Made by a program: the position numbers and the translations under genes. This document shows positions 1-9,050 of a stretch of 64,000 nucleotides of DNA, piece by piece; positions within the stretch are counted from its first letter, which is position 1; each line of letters opens with the position of its first letter. Source of the DNA: Fulvivirga ulvae (GTDB lineage Bacteria > Bacteroidota > Bacteroidia > Cytophagales > Cyclobacteriaceae); the NCBI RefSeq assembly GCF_021389975.1, contig NZ_CP089981.1, positions 6,473,501 through 6,537,500 of the forward strand, given 5' to 3'. A model generated the notes under the pieces. The model ran no database searches and was not told the origin of the DNA. It was given only the letters and a program-made list of their open reading frames with translations.

Positions 1-3000
1 TAAGCTGCTCCTGATTTAAGTATGGCAATGATACCAATGATCAGGTCTGTTGAACGCTCGAGGGCAATGGCAACAGGCATCTCTTTTGAAACACCCTGAT
101 CAATCAGGTATGCACTTAATTTATTGGCCCTTTCATTGAGCTCCCGGTATGTAAGCGTTTGATCACCAAAACTCAAGGCAGGGTTTTCAGCGTATTTCTC
201 TACATGCTCTTCAAACAGGCCTATGACAGTGCTACCCATCGCAGCAGGGTAGTTTTCTGCCTTACTAAACTGCTCTACCAATACCTTTTGCTCCGCTGCC
301 GGTATGATATCAAGCATTCCTATAGACTGCTCTCTGTTTTCTATAATGGAAGCCAGCAGTTTTTCATAATGGCTTATAAATCGGTTGACTGTATCCTCTT
401 TAAACAGGTCTGCACAATATCGGAACTCCAGCTTCAATTCCTCATTGATCTCCTTGAGATCAAAAACAAAATCAAAGACTGCGGTTCTGTTCTCCAAAGG
501 AATTTCTTCAACCTCAACACCCTGCAAGTCAATTTTGGCCAGGTCCGGGGTGTTTTGCAAAGCAAACATGATATTGAAAAGCGGTGTATTATCACTGTTT
601 CGGGAGCCGACAACTTCCTCTACCACTTTCTCAAAAGGAGTATCCTGATTAGCATACGCTTCAAGAGTTACATTTTCTATCTGTTTCAAAAATGACTTGA
701 AGGACTGGCTTGCATCCACCTGGCTTCTCAATGCCAGTGTATTAACAAAAAAGCCAATCATATGCTCAAGTTTGCTGTGTCTCCTGCCTGCAAGCGGGAT
801 TCCTACACAAATATCATTGACTGTGGTATACTTATTAATCAAAACTTTGAAGGCCGCAATCAGCACCATGAATAACGTTACTTGCTCCTCTTTGCAAATT
901 GTCCTTAATCCCTGAATTGTAGCCTCAGAAAAAGTGTGTTTAACAATGGCTCCCTTGTGGCTTTTGGTTTCACCTCTGGGATAGTCTGTCAGCAACATTA
1001 CGGGTTCTACATCAGCCAATTGATCCTTCCAGTAATTCAACTGCCCCTCTATTTCTTTGGATAAAAGCTCTCTCTGCCACCAGGCGTAATCTGCATACTG
1101 CACTTCCAGATCTTCACTTTCCAGAGGTAGCCCTTTTGCCATGCTATTATAGATACGCATCAGTTCATCCAACATTACAGAGAGTGACCATCCATCGGAA
1201 GCGATGTGGTGCATAACCACAACCAATATATATTTTGATGTTTCCTGTCTGATGAGTGTGGCTCTGAGCATATAATCACCAGACAGATCAAAGGGCTCAT
1301 CAATTAATGATCGTACGCTTTCCTCTACAGGCTGGTCGGCTGGTTGTATATTTATGGCAAGGCTCCATGCTGTTTCGTCCATCACTTGCTGATAGCCAAC
1401 ACCTTCTACTTCGGTAATTTTGGTCCGAAGTACTTCATGCCTCTTAAGAATACTTTTGAATGCATACTCAAGTATTTCCGTATCAAGGCCCTCTCCCAAC
1501 TGGAATACCGCGGGCATGTGGTATTGAACACTGCCGTGGAGTTTATGAATAAACCATAACCGTTCCTGCGCATATGACAATGGCATTTTGTCCTGACGCT
1601 CTACTGCCTGAATATCCGACAACACTGTTTTCTTCTCACTACCCTTGATCAATTGGGCTATTGAAGCAATTGTCGGCGACAGAAAAATATCTTTAACGCT
1701 AATTTCTACCTGCAATTCATTCCTCAGGGATGAAGCCATTCTGGTCACGAGTAATGAGTGTCCGCCTAACTCGAAAAAGTTGTCATAAACACCAATATTC
1801 TCCTTATTAAGAAGTCTCTCCCATATGTTTAGGATTCCGGCTTCAGTCTCGTTACGAGGCGATGTAACTGTTTTTGTGTCCTCTGTTTCCTTAATTGAGT
1901 TTAAAAGTACCGCTTTGTCTATTTTGCCATTAGTGGTTAAGGGCATTTCTTCTACAACATGAACAGCAGCTGGTAACATATAGCCTGGCAGCTTCCTTCC
2001 CAGATAACTTAGGGTACCATCCTTACTGTAGCCATCAGTAACCACTGCAAACCCATGAAGCGCCCGGGTATCCGGGTCATCTTCCTTCAAAAGCACAACT
2101 GCCTGGGACACACCAGGAGCATCATTTAAAACGCCCTCAATTTCGCCTATCTCAATGCGATACCCTCTTATTTTGACCTGATTATCAGCACGACCAATGT
2201 ATTCAATGTCTCCGCTATGCAGCCTTCTGCCCAGATCTCCTGATTTGTATAGTCTACCGTCTCCAAAAGGGTTATCTACAAATCGTTCAAGAGTTAAGGC
2301 TTCGCGGTTTAGATATCCCCTGCCCACGCCGTAGCCTCCTACATAAATCTCTCCTACAACTCCATCCGGCACAAAATTCATATTCTTATTCAGAATATAA
2401 ATAGAGGTAGTAGGTATAGCTCGACCAATATTGCTGCTATGTGACAGTGTGTCTTCCTGCGTAAGTTTTTTGAAGGTTACATGAACAGTGGTTTCGGTAA
2501 TGCCATACATGTTTACCAATGAACAATCAGGGTACTGCTTACTCCAACCCTTCAACCTTTGCGGGTCTAATGCTTCCCCACCAAAAATTACATATCTTAC
2601 TTTAAGCCCTCCAGGATGTTGTAGTTCGTTCTCCTGAAGAGAATAAAATGCAGATGGCGTTTGATTGAGAATCGTAACTTGTTCCTCTCTCAACAGTTTA
2701 AGAAACAGTACCGGGTCAAGTGTTTGTTCTTTGTTCACTATAACCAGCTTCCCGCCAGTTAGTAAAGCACCAAATATCTCCCAAACGGAAAAGTCAAATG
2801 CAGTAGAATGAAACAGGGTCCAACTATCTTTTTCATTAAAGTCAAACAAGGGTTTATCGACCTGTATCAGCCTTACTACATTAACATGTTCTATCAATAC
2901 TCCCTTAGGCTTACCTGTTGACCCTGAAGTATAAATAACATAAGCCAGAGTGTCCGGACCACTAATATTCGCCAGTGGTTCATTAGTGTATTGTTGACCA

Positions 3001-4970
3001 TTGAAACTATCCACTTCAATGACCTGACATCGATCTGGTTTAAATAAGTCTTTCGTACCCGAAGCAGCTAAAACCAAAGTGGCTTTAGTATCTTCAAGTA
3101 TATAATCTATTCTATCTGAAGGGTAGGTCGGGTTTATGGGCACATACCCTCCTCCTGCTTTTAAAATGGCAAGAATGCTGATGATAAACTCAGCAGAGCT
3201 CTCCATGCAAACGGGTACGAGTTGTTCTGACTTTAATCCGTTTTCCAGCAAATACCTTCCCAGCTGACTGGATTTTTCATCCAAATCGCTGTATGTTAAT
3301 TCCCTGCCCTGATCGCTAATGGCAATATGTTGAGGGTAAGCCTGCACTTGCCTATAGAACAGATCAATAATGGTACAACCCTCAGGATAACCTGACCGAG
3401 AATACCCTTGCTCCACCAGGTGTGCGGTGGTAGCATCATCAATTATAGTTAACTGATCTAATGTTTTGCTATCATCGCTGAGTACCTCTTTCAACAATGT
3501 AAGAAAGCTCTCAACTATACTTGCAGCAGTCTCTTGCTTGTACAGATCTTTATTATAGATCAGCCGAAGCTCTATTTCTTCGTCGTTTTCGAAAACGTTA
3601 AATTCCAGATCAAAACGAGCTGTATGGTGAGTGCTCTCCACCTGCTGCAAAGCCATACCTCCAAGATCCATCTCGCCATTGGCAAGTTTACTCTGCATTA
3701 CAAATATGATCTGAAAAAGAGGATTTCTGCTTACATCACGCTGACCGCCAAATGCCTCCACTATTTTCTCCAAAGGTAAATCCCGGTTCTCCAAAGCATT
3801 GGTCATCGTTTGGCGAACCTTCATTAACAGGGCACTGAAGTTATCGGAACCGTCTAACTGAGTACGTATAGGTAGCGTATTGACAAAAAAGCCTATGAGT
3901 TTGTCAAGACCTTTCCGGTTTCTTATATCAATTGGGCTTCCAACACATACATCACCATTATCTGTATACCTGTATATCAAAGCTTTGAATACAGCCAGCA
4001 TCATGGTTGATGCTGTCACCTGTTGATTACGACAGTAGGATACTACAGCATTGAATGTATCATGTGAAAGTGTATGTTTTTCAACGGCACCATTGACATT
4101 TTGCATAGAAGACCGTGCAAAGTCAGTTGGAAACTCAAGCGGAGCGAGTCCGGTTAGGTTTTCTTTCCAAAACTGCAGCTGTCCTTCAAAGGCTTCCTCC
4201 TCAACACTACGGTTTTGCCATATGGCAAAATCAGCATACTGAGCTTCCGGTACTGGCATAATACCAGGATCAGCACTGGTGTAATGCTGGTAAAAACTTT
4301 GAAGTTCCTGAACCAAAATAGAAGCAGAAAGCCCATCAAAAACCATATGGTGAACGATGACCATAAGCCTGAAGCTCGTAGGTGCCCTCTCAATAAGTAC
4401 CGCTCTTATCAGCCAGTCATCATACAAATTGATTGGCTTTGATAACTGATCTTCAATAAAGGCGTCTAAGTCCTGCCCTTTGGCAACTATCTCATCTTCA
4501 TTATAATGCTCAAGGGCCCATTCACTGATGGGCCTGAGCTCTTGTCTACAGGTTTCACCGTCTTCAACTATGGCTGTCCGCAATACCTCATGCCTGGCAA
4601 TAATTTGTTCAAAAGACTTGTCTAATGCACCCTGATCAAGTGTTCCGTTAATATCAAACAACCAGTGCATGTAGTAATGTCTGCTCCCCTGCAACTGGTC
4701 TATGAACCACAGACTCTTTTGAGCAAATGACAGTGGAACAGGAAGCCCAGGCTCCCTATCCACTTGAAACAATGCATTATCTTCTTTTTCTCTTTCTCTC
4801 AAGTAAGCCGTGACCTCGTCAAGACTGGACTTTATCCGATCTACAAGCTGACGATCAACATTTACTTCTTTAGGCACTCTGAGCCTAAGCTTACCCTGAT
4901 CAAAAAAGAATTTAAATCCGTTGTCTTCTGCTTCGTTTACTAAGCTGGCAACTGGGGTATTTTTATTCAT
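1..4970 (-). CDS. NRPS (TubC docking-C-A-PCP-C-A..., 3' end outside window)
   Basis: One uninterrupted reading frame runs from the ATG at 4970 to the window edge (about 1656 codons). Residues 1-60 look like a TubC-type N-terminal docking domain, so the protein should receive a chain from a partner such as the C-A-PCP synthetase upstream in the operon. A condensation domain follows (HHMVFDG, H207/H208). Next is an adenylation domain at about 480-1000, with TSGSTGKPKG and FDFSVWEIFG motifs, and then a PCP with GGHSL near residue 1071. A second condensation domain has HHIASDGW at about 1254-1260. The first segment of a second A domain (LTYRELNERAN) is present before the edge. Reading the ten specificity positions against GrsA gives DFWSIGMVHK, one change from the classic threonine code DFWNIGMVHK, so threonine is the inferred substrate. 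The second A domain is cut before its code. It starts 51 bp after the beta-hydroxylase stop. Confidence 0.95.
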   Translation of the reverse strand, partial: MNKNTPVASLVNEAEDNGFKFFFDQGKLRLRVPKEVNVDRQLVDRIKSSLDEVTAYLREREKEDNALFQVDREPGLPVPLSFAQKSLWFIDQLQGSRHYYMHWLFDINGTLDQGALDKSFEQIIARHEVLRTAIVEDGETCRQELRPISEWALEHYNEDEIVAKGQDLDAFIEDQLSKPINLYDDWLIRAVLIERAPTSFRLMVIVHHMVFDGLSASILVQELQSFYQHYTSADPGIMPVPEAQYADFAIWQNRSVEEEAFEGQLQFWKENLTGLAPLEFPTDFARSSMQNVNGAVEKHTLSHDTFNAVVSYCRNQQVTASTMMLAVFKALIYRYTDNGDVCVGSPIDIRNRKGLDKLIGFFVNTLPIRTQLDGSDNFSALLMKVRQTMTNALENRDLPLEKIVEAFGGQRDVSRNPLFQIIFVMQSKLANGEMDLGGMALQQVESTHHTARFDLEFNVFENDEEIELRLIYNKDLYKQETAASIVESFLTLLKEVLSDDSKTLDQLTIIDDATTAHLVEQGYSRSGYPEGCTIIDLFYRQVQAYPQHIAISDQGRELTYSDLDEKSSQLGRYLLENGLKSEQLVPVCMESSAEFIISILAILKAGGGYVPINPTYPSDRIDYILEDTKATLVLAASGTKDLFKPDRCQVIEVDSFNGQQYTNEPLANISGPDTLAYVIYTSGSTGKPKGVLIEHVNVVRLIQVDKPLFDFNEKDSWTLFHSTAFDFSVWEIFGALLTGGKLVIVNKEQTLDPVLFLKLLREEQVTILNQTPSAFYSLQENELQHPGGLKVRYVIFGGEALDPQRLKGWSKQYPDCSLVNMYGITETTVHVTFKKLTQEDTLSHSSNIGRAIPTTSIYILNKNMNFVPDGVVGEIYVGGYGVGRGYLNREALTLERFVDNPFGDGRLYKSGDLGRRLHSGDIEYIGRADNQVKIRGYRIEIGEIEGVLNDAPGVSQAVVLLKEDDPDTRALHGFAVVTDGYSKDGTLSYLGRKLPGYMLPAAVHVVEEMPLTTNGKIDKAVLLNSIKETEDTKTVTSPRNETEAGILNIWERLLNKENIGVYDNFFELGGHSLLVTRMASSLRNELQVEISVKDIFLSPTIASIAQLIKGSEKKTVLSDIQAVERQDKMPLSYAQERLWFIHKLHGSVQYHMPAVFQLGEGLDTEILEYAFKSILKRHEVLRTKITEVEGVGYQQVMDETAWSLAINIQPADQPVEESVRSLIDEPFDLSGDYMLRATLIRQETSKYILVVVMHHIASDGWSLSVMLDELMRIYNSMAKGLPLESEDLEVQYADYAWWQRELLSKEIEGQLNYWKDQLADVEPVMLLTDYPRGETKSHKGAIVKHTFSEATIQGLRTICKEEQVTLFMVLIAAFKVLINKYTTVNDICVGIPLAGRRHSKLEHMIGFFVNTLALRSQVDASQSFKSFLKQIENVTLEAYANQDTPFEKVVEEVVGSRNSDNTPLFNIMFALQNTPDLAKIDLQGVEVEEIPLENRTAVFDFVFDLKEINEELKLEFRYCADLFKEDTVNRFISHYEKLLASIIENREQSIGMLDIIPAAEQKVLVEQFSKAENYPAAMGSTVIGLFEEHVEKYAENPALSFGDQTLTYRELNERANKLSAYLIDQGVSKEMPVAIALERSTDLIIGIIAILKSGAA

Positions 4971-5021
4971 ATGACGATGGATATCCTGCTTTTAATGCTA
5001 AAATTCTATTTCAACAACGAT

Positions 5022-6632
5022 TTAAAATACCATTTCACGTTCGTAGAGAAGTTCCTTTTCTCCATATAATCTCTCTGCCGTTTTACCCTGTTCCTGACAT
5101 ATCTTTACCATTCTGTCAGACTGTATGATAGGGTTAGATTCAGCAGTATAGCTGGTACTGGTTATAAACTCGATCCATGGCTCTTGTCCCATAGCGTATA
5201 CATAAACTTCCGATGGATTAAAGATGTCGACCACTGACATACCTCTCTGGCAATCTGAACCCGACAGACGTCTGGTATTATCCTGATCTCTTGGCAGTTT
5301 ACTGGTAAGTAAGGGTCCGTATAGCCAGGTAAGCGGCGCACCATCGCACTCCATACCGAGGAACATCACATCAATATCTCCTACCTGCTTGTGAATGTGC
5401 TCATAAAGTTTGGCCTCCATTATACGGGAGTCCGCGAGGAACATCAATTTAAACTCTCCAATTTGAACGAGGTAGCAAAGCTTACAGTTAATATTCATAT
5501 CACTATGTTCTCCGGTGAATGGAACCCCGGTTACTGTAATATCTTCGTAGTCTACCGTGCCCATTTCATCAAGCTCAACAACGTCTTCGAAACCAATTTT
5601 CTTAAACATCAGCCCAAGCTCAGGGTCTTCGAGCTTTCCTCCTCTTGTTTTAGGTACTATGAGCTTACCTATTTTGTGTCTTAGAGGAAGCAACGTTTCA
5701 AAGAGGATATGATCCTGATGGTTATGGGTGATGATCACATAGTCAATAAAATCAGGAAGGTCTGCATCAGAAAAGTGCTCTACATCCGAGTGGTATCCGT
5801 AATAGCTAATCAAAGGATCTACCAAAATGCTGATCTCTTTTGTTTCAATCAGTATACAGGCGTGCCCGAAGTAACGCATTCTGATTTTATCACCATCATA
5901 TTTCTGATAAGTAGGGTGTGCCTCTTCAGAGAAGAAAGTCTCAAATAACGCCTCCTGCTCAGGCTTGATGTTCAGTAATTTTTTGATCTCATCCAGGTCT
6001 CCTCCGTTTCTCTTCATCTTCGCCAGTTCGTCGATAGCCTTATTAGCAAAAGGTGTCTCAAGGTGAAGTATGTTTTCGTCATCAAGTCTTGGAGTACTTA
6101 AGCAAAACGGACGGTGGTCGTTGTTAGTGATCCATAAGGCCAGGCTTTGAGCTGAATCATCATAAAACTCACTGTTATACAACAGGGATTCGAAGAACCT
6201 GAAACCAGGGTTTCCATATCGGTCATAGTACAACTCCACATAACCTTTCAAAATATCGGGAACTCTCTCATACAGTGACTCCAATCCGTAACCTTTCGCT
6301 TCCTCATTTAACATTTTGTCCAGCTCTGCCACGGCATTTCTGAAAGCGATCATGTTGCTTCTTTTCTCCTCTGTCTCCTGCTTGAGTTTCTTTACATCCT
6401 CGATTCTACTTTCAGGTATGTCCATAAACGGACCTCCAAGTAATTTAGGATTACCTATTGCCTCGGCATGCAGCTCAGGAGCAGCCATATAAGATTCTAT
6501 AATTTCGAGATGTCGCCCTACGATATTCATTGCCGCTGTTGCCGGAGATATCAGATGACTCCAGGCATACCACCTGTCCACAAGTGGTTCGAATACAACA
6601 TTGGGCTTCAAATACACTTTTTTCTTATCCAT
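5022..6632 (-). CDS. CmlA-like diiron aminoacyl-PCP beta-hydroxylase
   Basis: This 536-residue protein combines an N-terminal helical domain (WYAWSHLISPATAA near residues 21-34) with a C-terminal metallo-beta-lactamase fold. HxHxDH is at H303-H305-D307-H308, followed by E375 and D401. As I recall the CmlA ligand numbering (H305, H307, D309, H310, E377, D403), all six positions are offset by exactly two, and the lengths are almost equal. The glutamate where ordinary MBL hydrolases carry histidine marks the diiron oxygenase branch. Family members hydroxylate the beta carbon of an amino acid while it is thioester-bound to a PCP. Here the gene overlaps the thioesterase by 8 nt and lies just upstream of an NRPS, so a PCP-bound residue of this assembly line is the likely substrate. 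Which residue is hydroxylated cannot be told. Automated annotation would probably call it only an MBL-fold hydrolase. Confidence 0.88.
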   Translation of the reverse strand: MDKKKVYLKPNVVFEPLVDRWYAWSHLISPATAAMNIVGRHLEIIESYMAAPELHAEAIGNPKLLGGPFMDIPESRIEDVKKLKQETEEKRSNMIAFRNAVAELDKMLNEEAKGYGLESLYERVPDILKGYVELYYDRYGNPGFRFFESLLYNSEFYDDSAQSLALWITNNDHRPFCLSTPRLDDENILHLETPFANKAIDELAKMKRNGGDLDEIKKLLNIKPEQEALFETFFSEEAHPTYQKYDGDKIRMRYFGHACILIETKEISILVDPLISYYGYHSDVEHFSDADLPDFIDYVIITHNHQDHILFETLLPLRHKIGKLIVPKTRGGKLEDPELGLMFKKIGFEDVVELDEMGTVDYEDITVTGVPFTGEHSDMNINCKLCYLVQIGEFKLMFLADSRIMEAKLYEHIHKQVGDIDVMFLGMECDGAPLTWLYGPLLTSKLPRDQDNTRRLSGSDCQRGMSVVDIFNPSEVYVYAMGQEPWIEFITSTSYTAESNPIIQSDRMVKICQEQGKTAERLYGEKELLYEREMVF

Positions 6633-7344
6633 AATAATTAGTTGATTGTTTTGTCGATACTCTTTCTCTTATTGTATTAATAATTGTGCTTACATGATCA
6701 AAAATGAAGAAATGATGTCCCTCCATTTTCATATATTCTACCGGAAAAACTGTTTCATCGTCCCATAACTTTACTTCCTGCTCATCGAAAGGCTCACGAG
6801 TTCCATTCATCACCGTAATAGGAATGTTTAAGGGTTGTCTTTTTTTATAGGCATAGCTTTCCACTGCTTTAAAATCTGCTCTAATGATCGGTTCATAAAA
6901 ATCAAAGAATTCATCATTATTAAGGATCTCCTCAGGCATACCGTTAAGGTCTTTGAGAATTTTTAAAAGCTCGTCTTTGGGTAAGTTAGCCCAGTTTCGC
7001 ACGGTCCTGCTGAAAGCTGCCGGGCCTGTTGCACCGCTAACAAAGAGATGGGTGGGCTGTGGTAATCCTGCGTTCATCAGGAAATGCACCAATTCAAAAC
7101 CTACTGTAGCTCCCATACTGTGCCCATAAACTACATAGTCTTCATTACCTATAAGAGCCTTTGCCTGAGATAGAAGATTATGCGCAATTGCAACGGTCTC
7201 TGAAAGGAGTGGCTCTCTCATCCTGCCTCCACGGCCAGGATAGTCGAGCGTTACAACATCTATATCTTCACAGTGATAGTCTTCAAACACCTTAAACGAA
7301 TATTTACTACCGCCGGCAAAAGGAAGGCAAATAACCTTTGTCAT
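6625..7344 (-). CDS. Type II thioesterase (alpha/beta hydrolase)
   Basis: The protein has 239 residues, the usual size for GrsT/SrfAD-type external thioesterases. It opens with LPFAGGSKYSF, has the PGRGGR segment typical of the family, the nucleophile motif GHSMG (S76), and a late GHHFFIF segment carrying the catalytic histidine. The probable acid lies in the NGTREPFDEQEV stretch. These enzymes remove wrong or stalled acyl groups from PCPs in trans. The last codons read into the start of the beta-hydroxylase gene (8-nt overlap), which implies translational coupling in the NRPS operon. Confidence 0.9.
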   Translation of the reverse strand: MTKVICLPFAGGSKYSFKVFEDYHCEDIDVVTLDYPGRGGRMREPLLSETVAIAHNLLSQAKALIGNEDYVVYGHSMGATVGFELVHFLMNAGLPQPTHLFVSGATGPAAFSRTVRNWANLPKDELLKILKDLNGMPEEILNNDEFFDFYEPIIRADFKAVESYAYKKRQPLNIPITVMNGTREPFDEQEVKLWDDETVFPVEYMKMEGHHFFIFDHVSTIINTIRERVSTKQSTNYYG

Positions 7345-7387
7345 TTTTTAAGTACTGTTAATTTTCTAAATAATTTATTCGTAAGAA

Positions 7388-9028
7388 TCAGCAGTCATAA
7401 CTCAACTCCTGATTCCTGATATCTTCGGCAACACTACCATTCTTAAACCTGATGATCCTGTCAGCTTTGGCATAGTGCTCATCATCGTGGGTAATAGCTA
7501 GAAGCATCCTTCCGCTCGATTTGATATCATAGATCCATTGACTGTAAAATTCATTCTTATTAAAAGGGTCCTGTTCAGCTGCCCATTCATCAAGGATCAC
7601 CATTGATTTATCTTCAAGCAAACTAAGGATCAGCGCTGTTCTCTTTTGCTGACCTTTCGACAGGTTAACATCTATCTTGTTACTGTCAACTTTAAAAACC
7701 TTCTCCAGGTTTTTTTTCTTCACTAACCTCTGGAGTTCTGTATTGGCTTCGCTTAGATCATGCTCGTCATAGTTATGTCTGAATAGGTGATGGTCTGAAA
7801 AAATAACAGACATATTGTTACAAAACTGAGCATACTGCTGCCAGTCAATTTCATTGTCATCGATAAATATCCTGCCGCTATCAGGTCGGTACAGGCCTGT
7901 TAGGATATTAATGAAGGTGGTTTTGCCACTTCCATTTCCTCCTGTAATAAAGGTTATCTCATTTCTATTCAGTGTTAGCTCCGGTATTTGCAGCGTAAAT
8001 GCACCCTGTTCGTTATCTCCATACTGATATGAGATATTTTCAAATCGTATGGTTTGGAAGCTGTCGTGAACTGTTTTTTCAAATATCGGTTTAGCGTCGA
8101 CAATAAGCAGTTTTTCAATTCTGTTAATCCTGTTGATGGCAATTTTAAAACGGTTATAGCTGGGAATAAAGGTCATAACCTTGGCCAAAGGTGCAATCAG
8201 AAAGATAATGGTAGTAACCAGGGTGGTCACCTGAATAATGCTTATACCTAATAACCAGGGCAATATAAATATCACAACACCCAAGAGTACAAACCAGCTA
8301 TATGTACCAAAAAGCTCATTTATAGCATATTTTTGATACAGTTTGGTCTTAATTTGCTTCGTATCATTTCTGTTCTTAAGCAGATGTTTATTGTAAATGG
8401 TGTTGTTTCTTGTGCCTGAGATCTTAATCTGCCTGAATGCCATCAAAAACTCCCTGAGGTGACCGTAGTATTCATCCTGAAGATCCCTTACCTGCTCCAT
8501 TTTTTGAGCGTTCTTACTATCGTTTACTACATATATTACCAGGAAAAGGATCATTAAAATGAATAAAAACACTCCACTCATCGGAGAAGTGAAGAAGATA
8601 TAGACCAGTGCGCACACAATGGTGATCACAGCTGTAAATACATTGATAATGGATCCTGGTATGTTACTCACAATTTGTGTATCAGCAAAAGCAGAATATA
8701 ACTTCTCATAGCCAAGCTTCTCAAAAGACGCATAGGTGGCCTTCCTTACTTTTTGAATGATAGAAAGCTCCATTTCACACATAATTTCGTTGGTGATACC
8801 TACTAATGACCTTTGGAAGTACGCAGAAGCAACAAAAGAAACGACCAAGAGCCCAACAAATGAGGCTATATAATTCACATTAAAATGCTCACCTGTATAT
8901 TGTTGCCTGATTATATCATTGATCAAAATCAACAGGCCAATATTGGCAATACTGCTGATGATACTAACTACATAGACAATGGCATAAAAATACCGTGACC
9001 TTGATTTAAATAAATCCAGTAATTTCAT
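7388..9028 (-). CDS. Cyclic-peptide-export type ABC transporter (SyrD/PvdE family)
   Basis: The 546-residue protein has six predicted membrane segments in its first 300 residues and a C-terminal ATPase domain. The Walker A is GGNGSGKTT, the signature region is NLSKGQQKRTAL, and the Walker B extension is VILDEWAAEQDP. The DEWAAEQDP form with a modified LSxGQ signature is characteristic of the SyrD/PvdE half transporters that export siderophore or lipopeptide precursors across the inner membrane. It sits 22 bp after the C-A-PCP synthetase and 43 bp before the thioesterase. The inferred role is export of the NRPS product or its precursor. Confidence 0.9.
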   Translation of the reverse strand: MKLLDLFKSRSRYFYAIVYVVSIISSIANIGLLILINDIIRQQYTGEHFNVNYIASFVGLLVVSFVASAYFQRSLVGITNEIMCEMELSIIQKVRKATYASFEKLGYEKLYSAFADTQIVSNIPGSIINVFTAVITIVCALVYIFFTSPMSGVFLFILMILFLVIYVVNDSKNAQKMEQVRDLQDEYYGHLREFLMAFRQIKISGTRNNTIYNKHLLKNRNDTKQIKTKLYQKYAINELFGTYSWFVLLGVVIFILPWLLGISIIQVTTLVTTIIFLIAPLAKVMTFIPSYNRFKIAINRINRIEKLLIVDAKPIFEKTVHDSFQTIRFENISYQYGDNEQGAFTLQIPELTLNRNEITFITGGNGSGKTTFINILTGLYRPDSGRIFIDDNEIDWQQYAQFCNNMSVIFSDHHLFRHNYDEHDLSEANTELQRLVKKKNLEKVFKVDSNKIDVNLSKGQQKRTALILSLLEDKSMVILDEWAAEQDPFNKNEFYSQWIYDIKSSGRMLLAITHDDEHYAKADRIIRFKNGSVAEDIRNQELSYDC

Positions 9029-9050
9029 TTACGTTTCTCGTATTTTTCAG

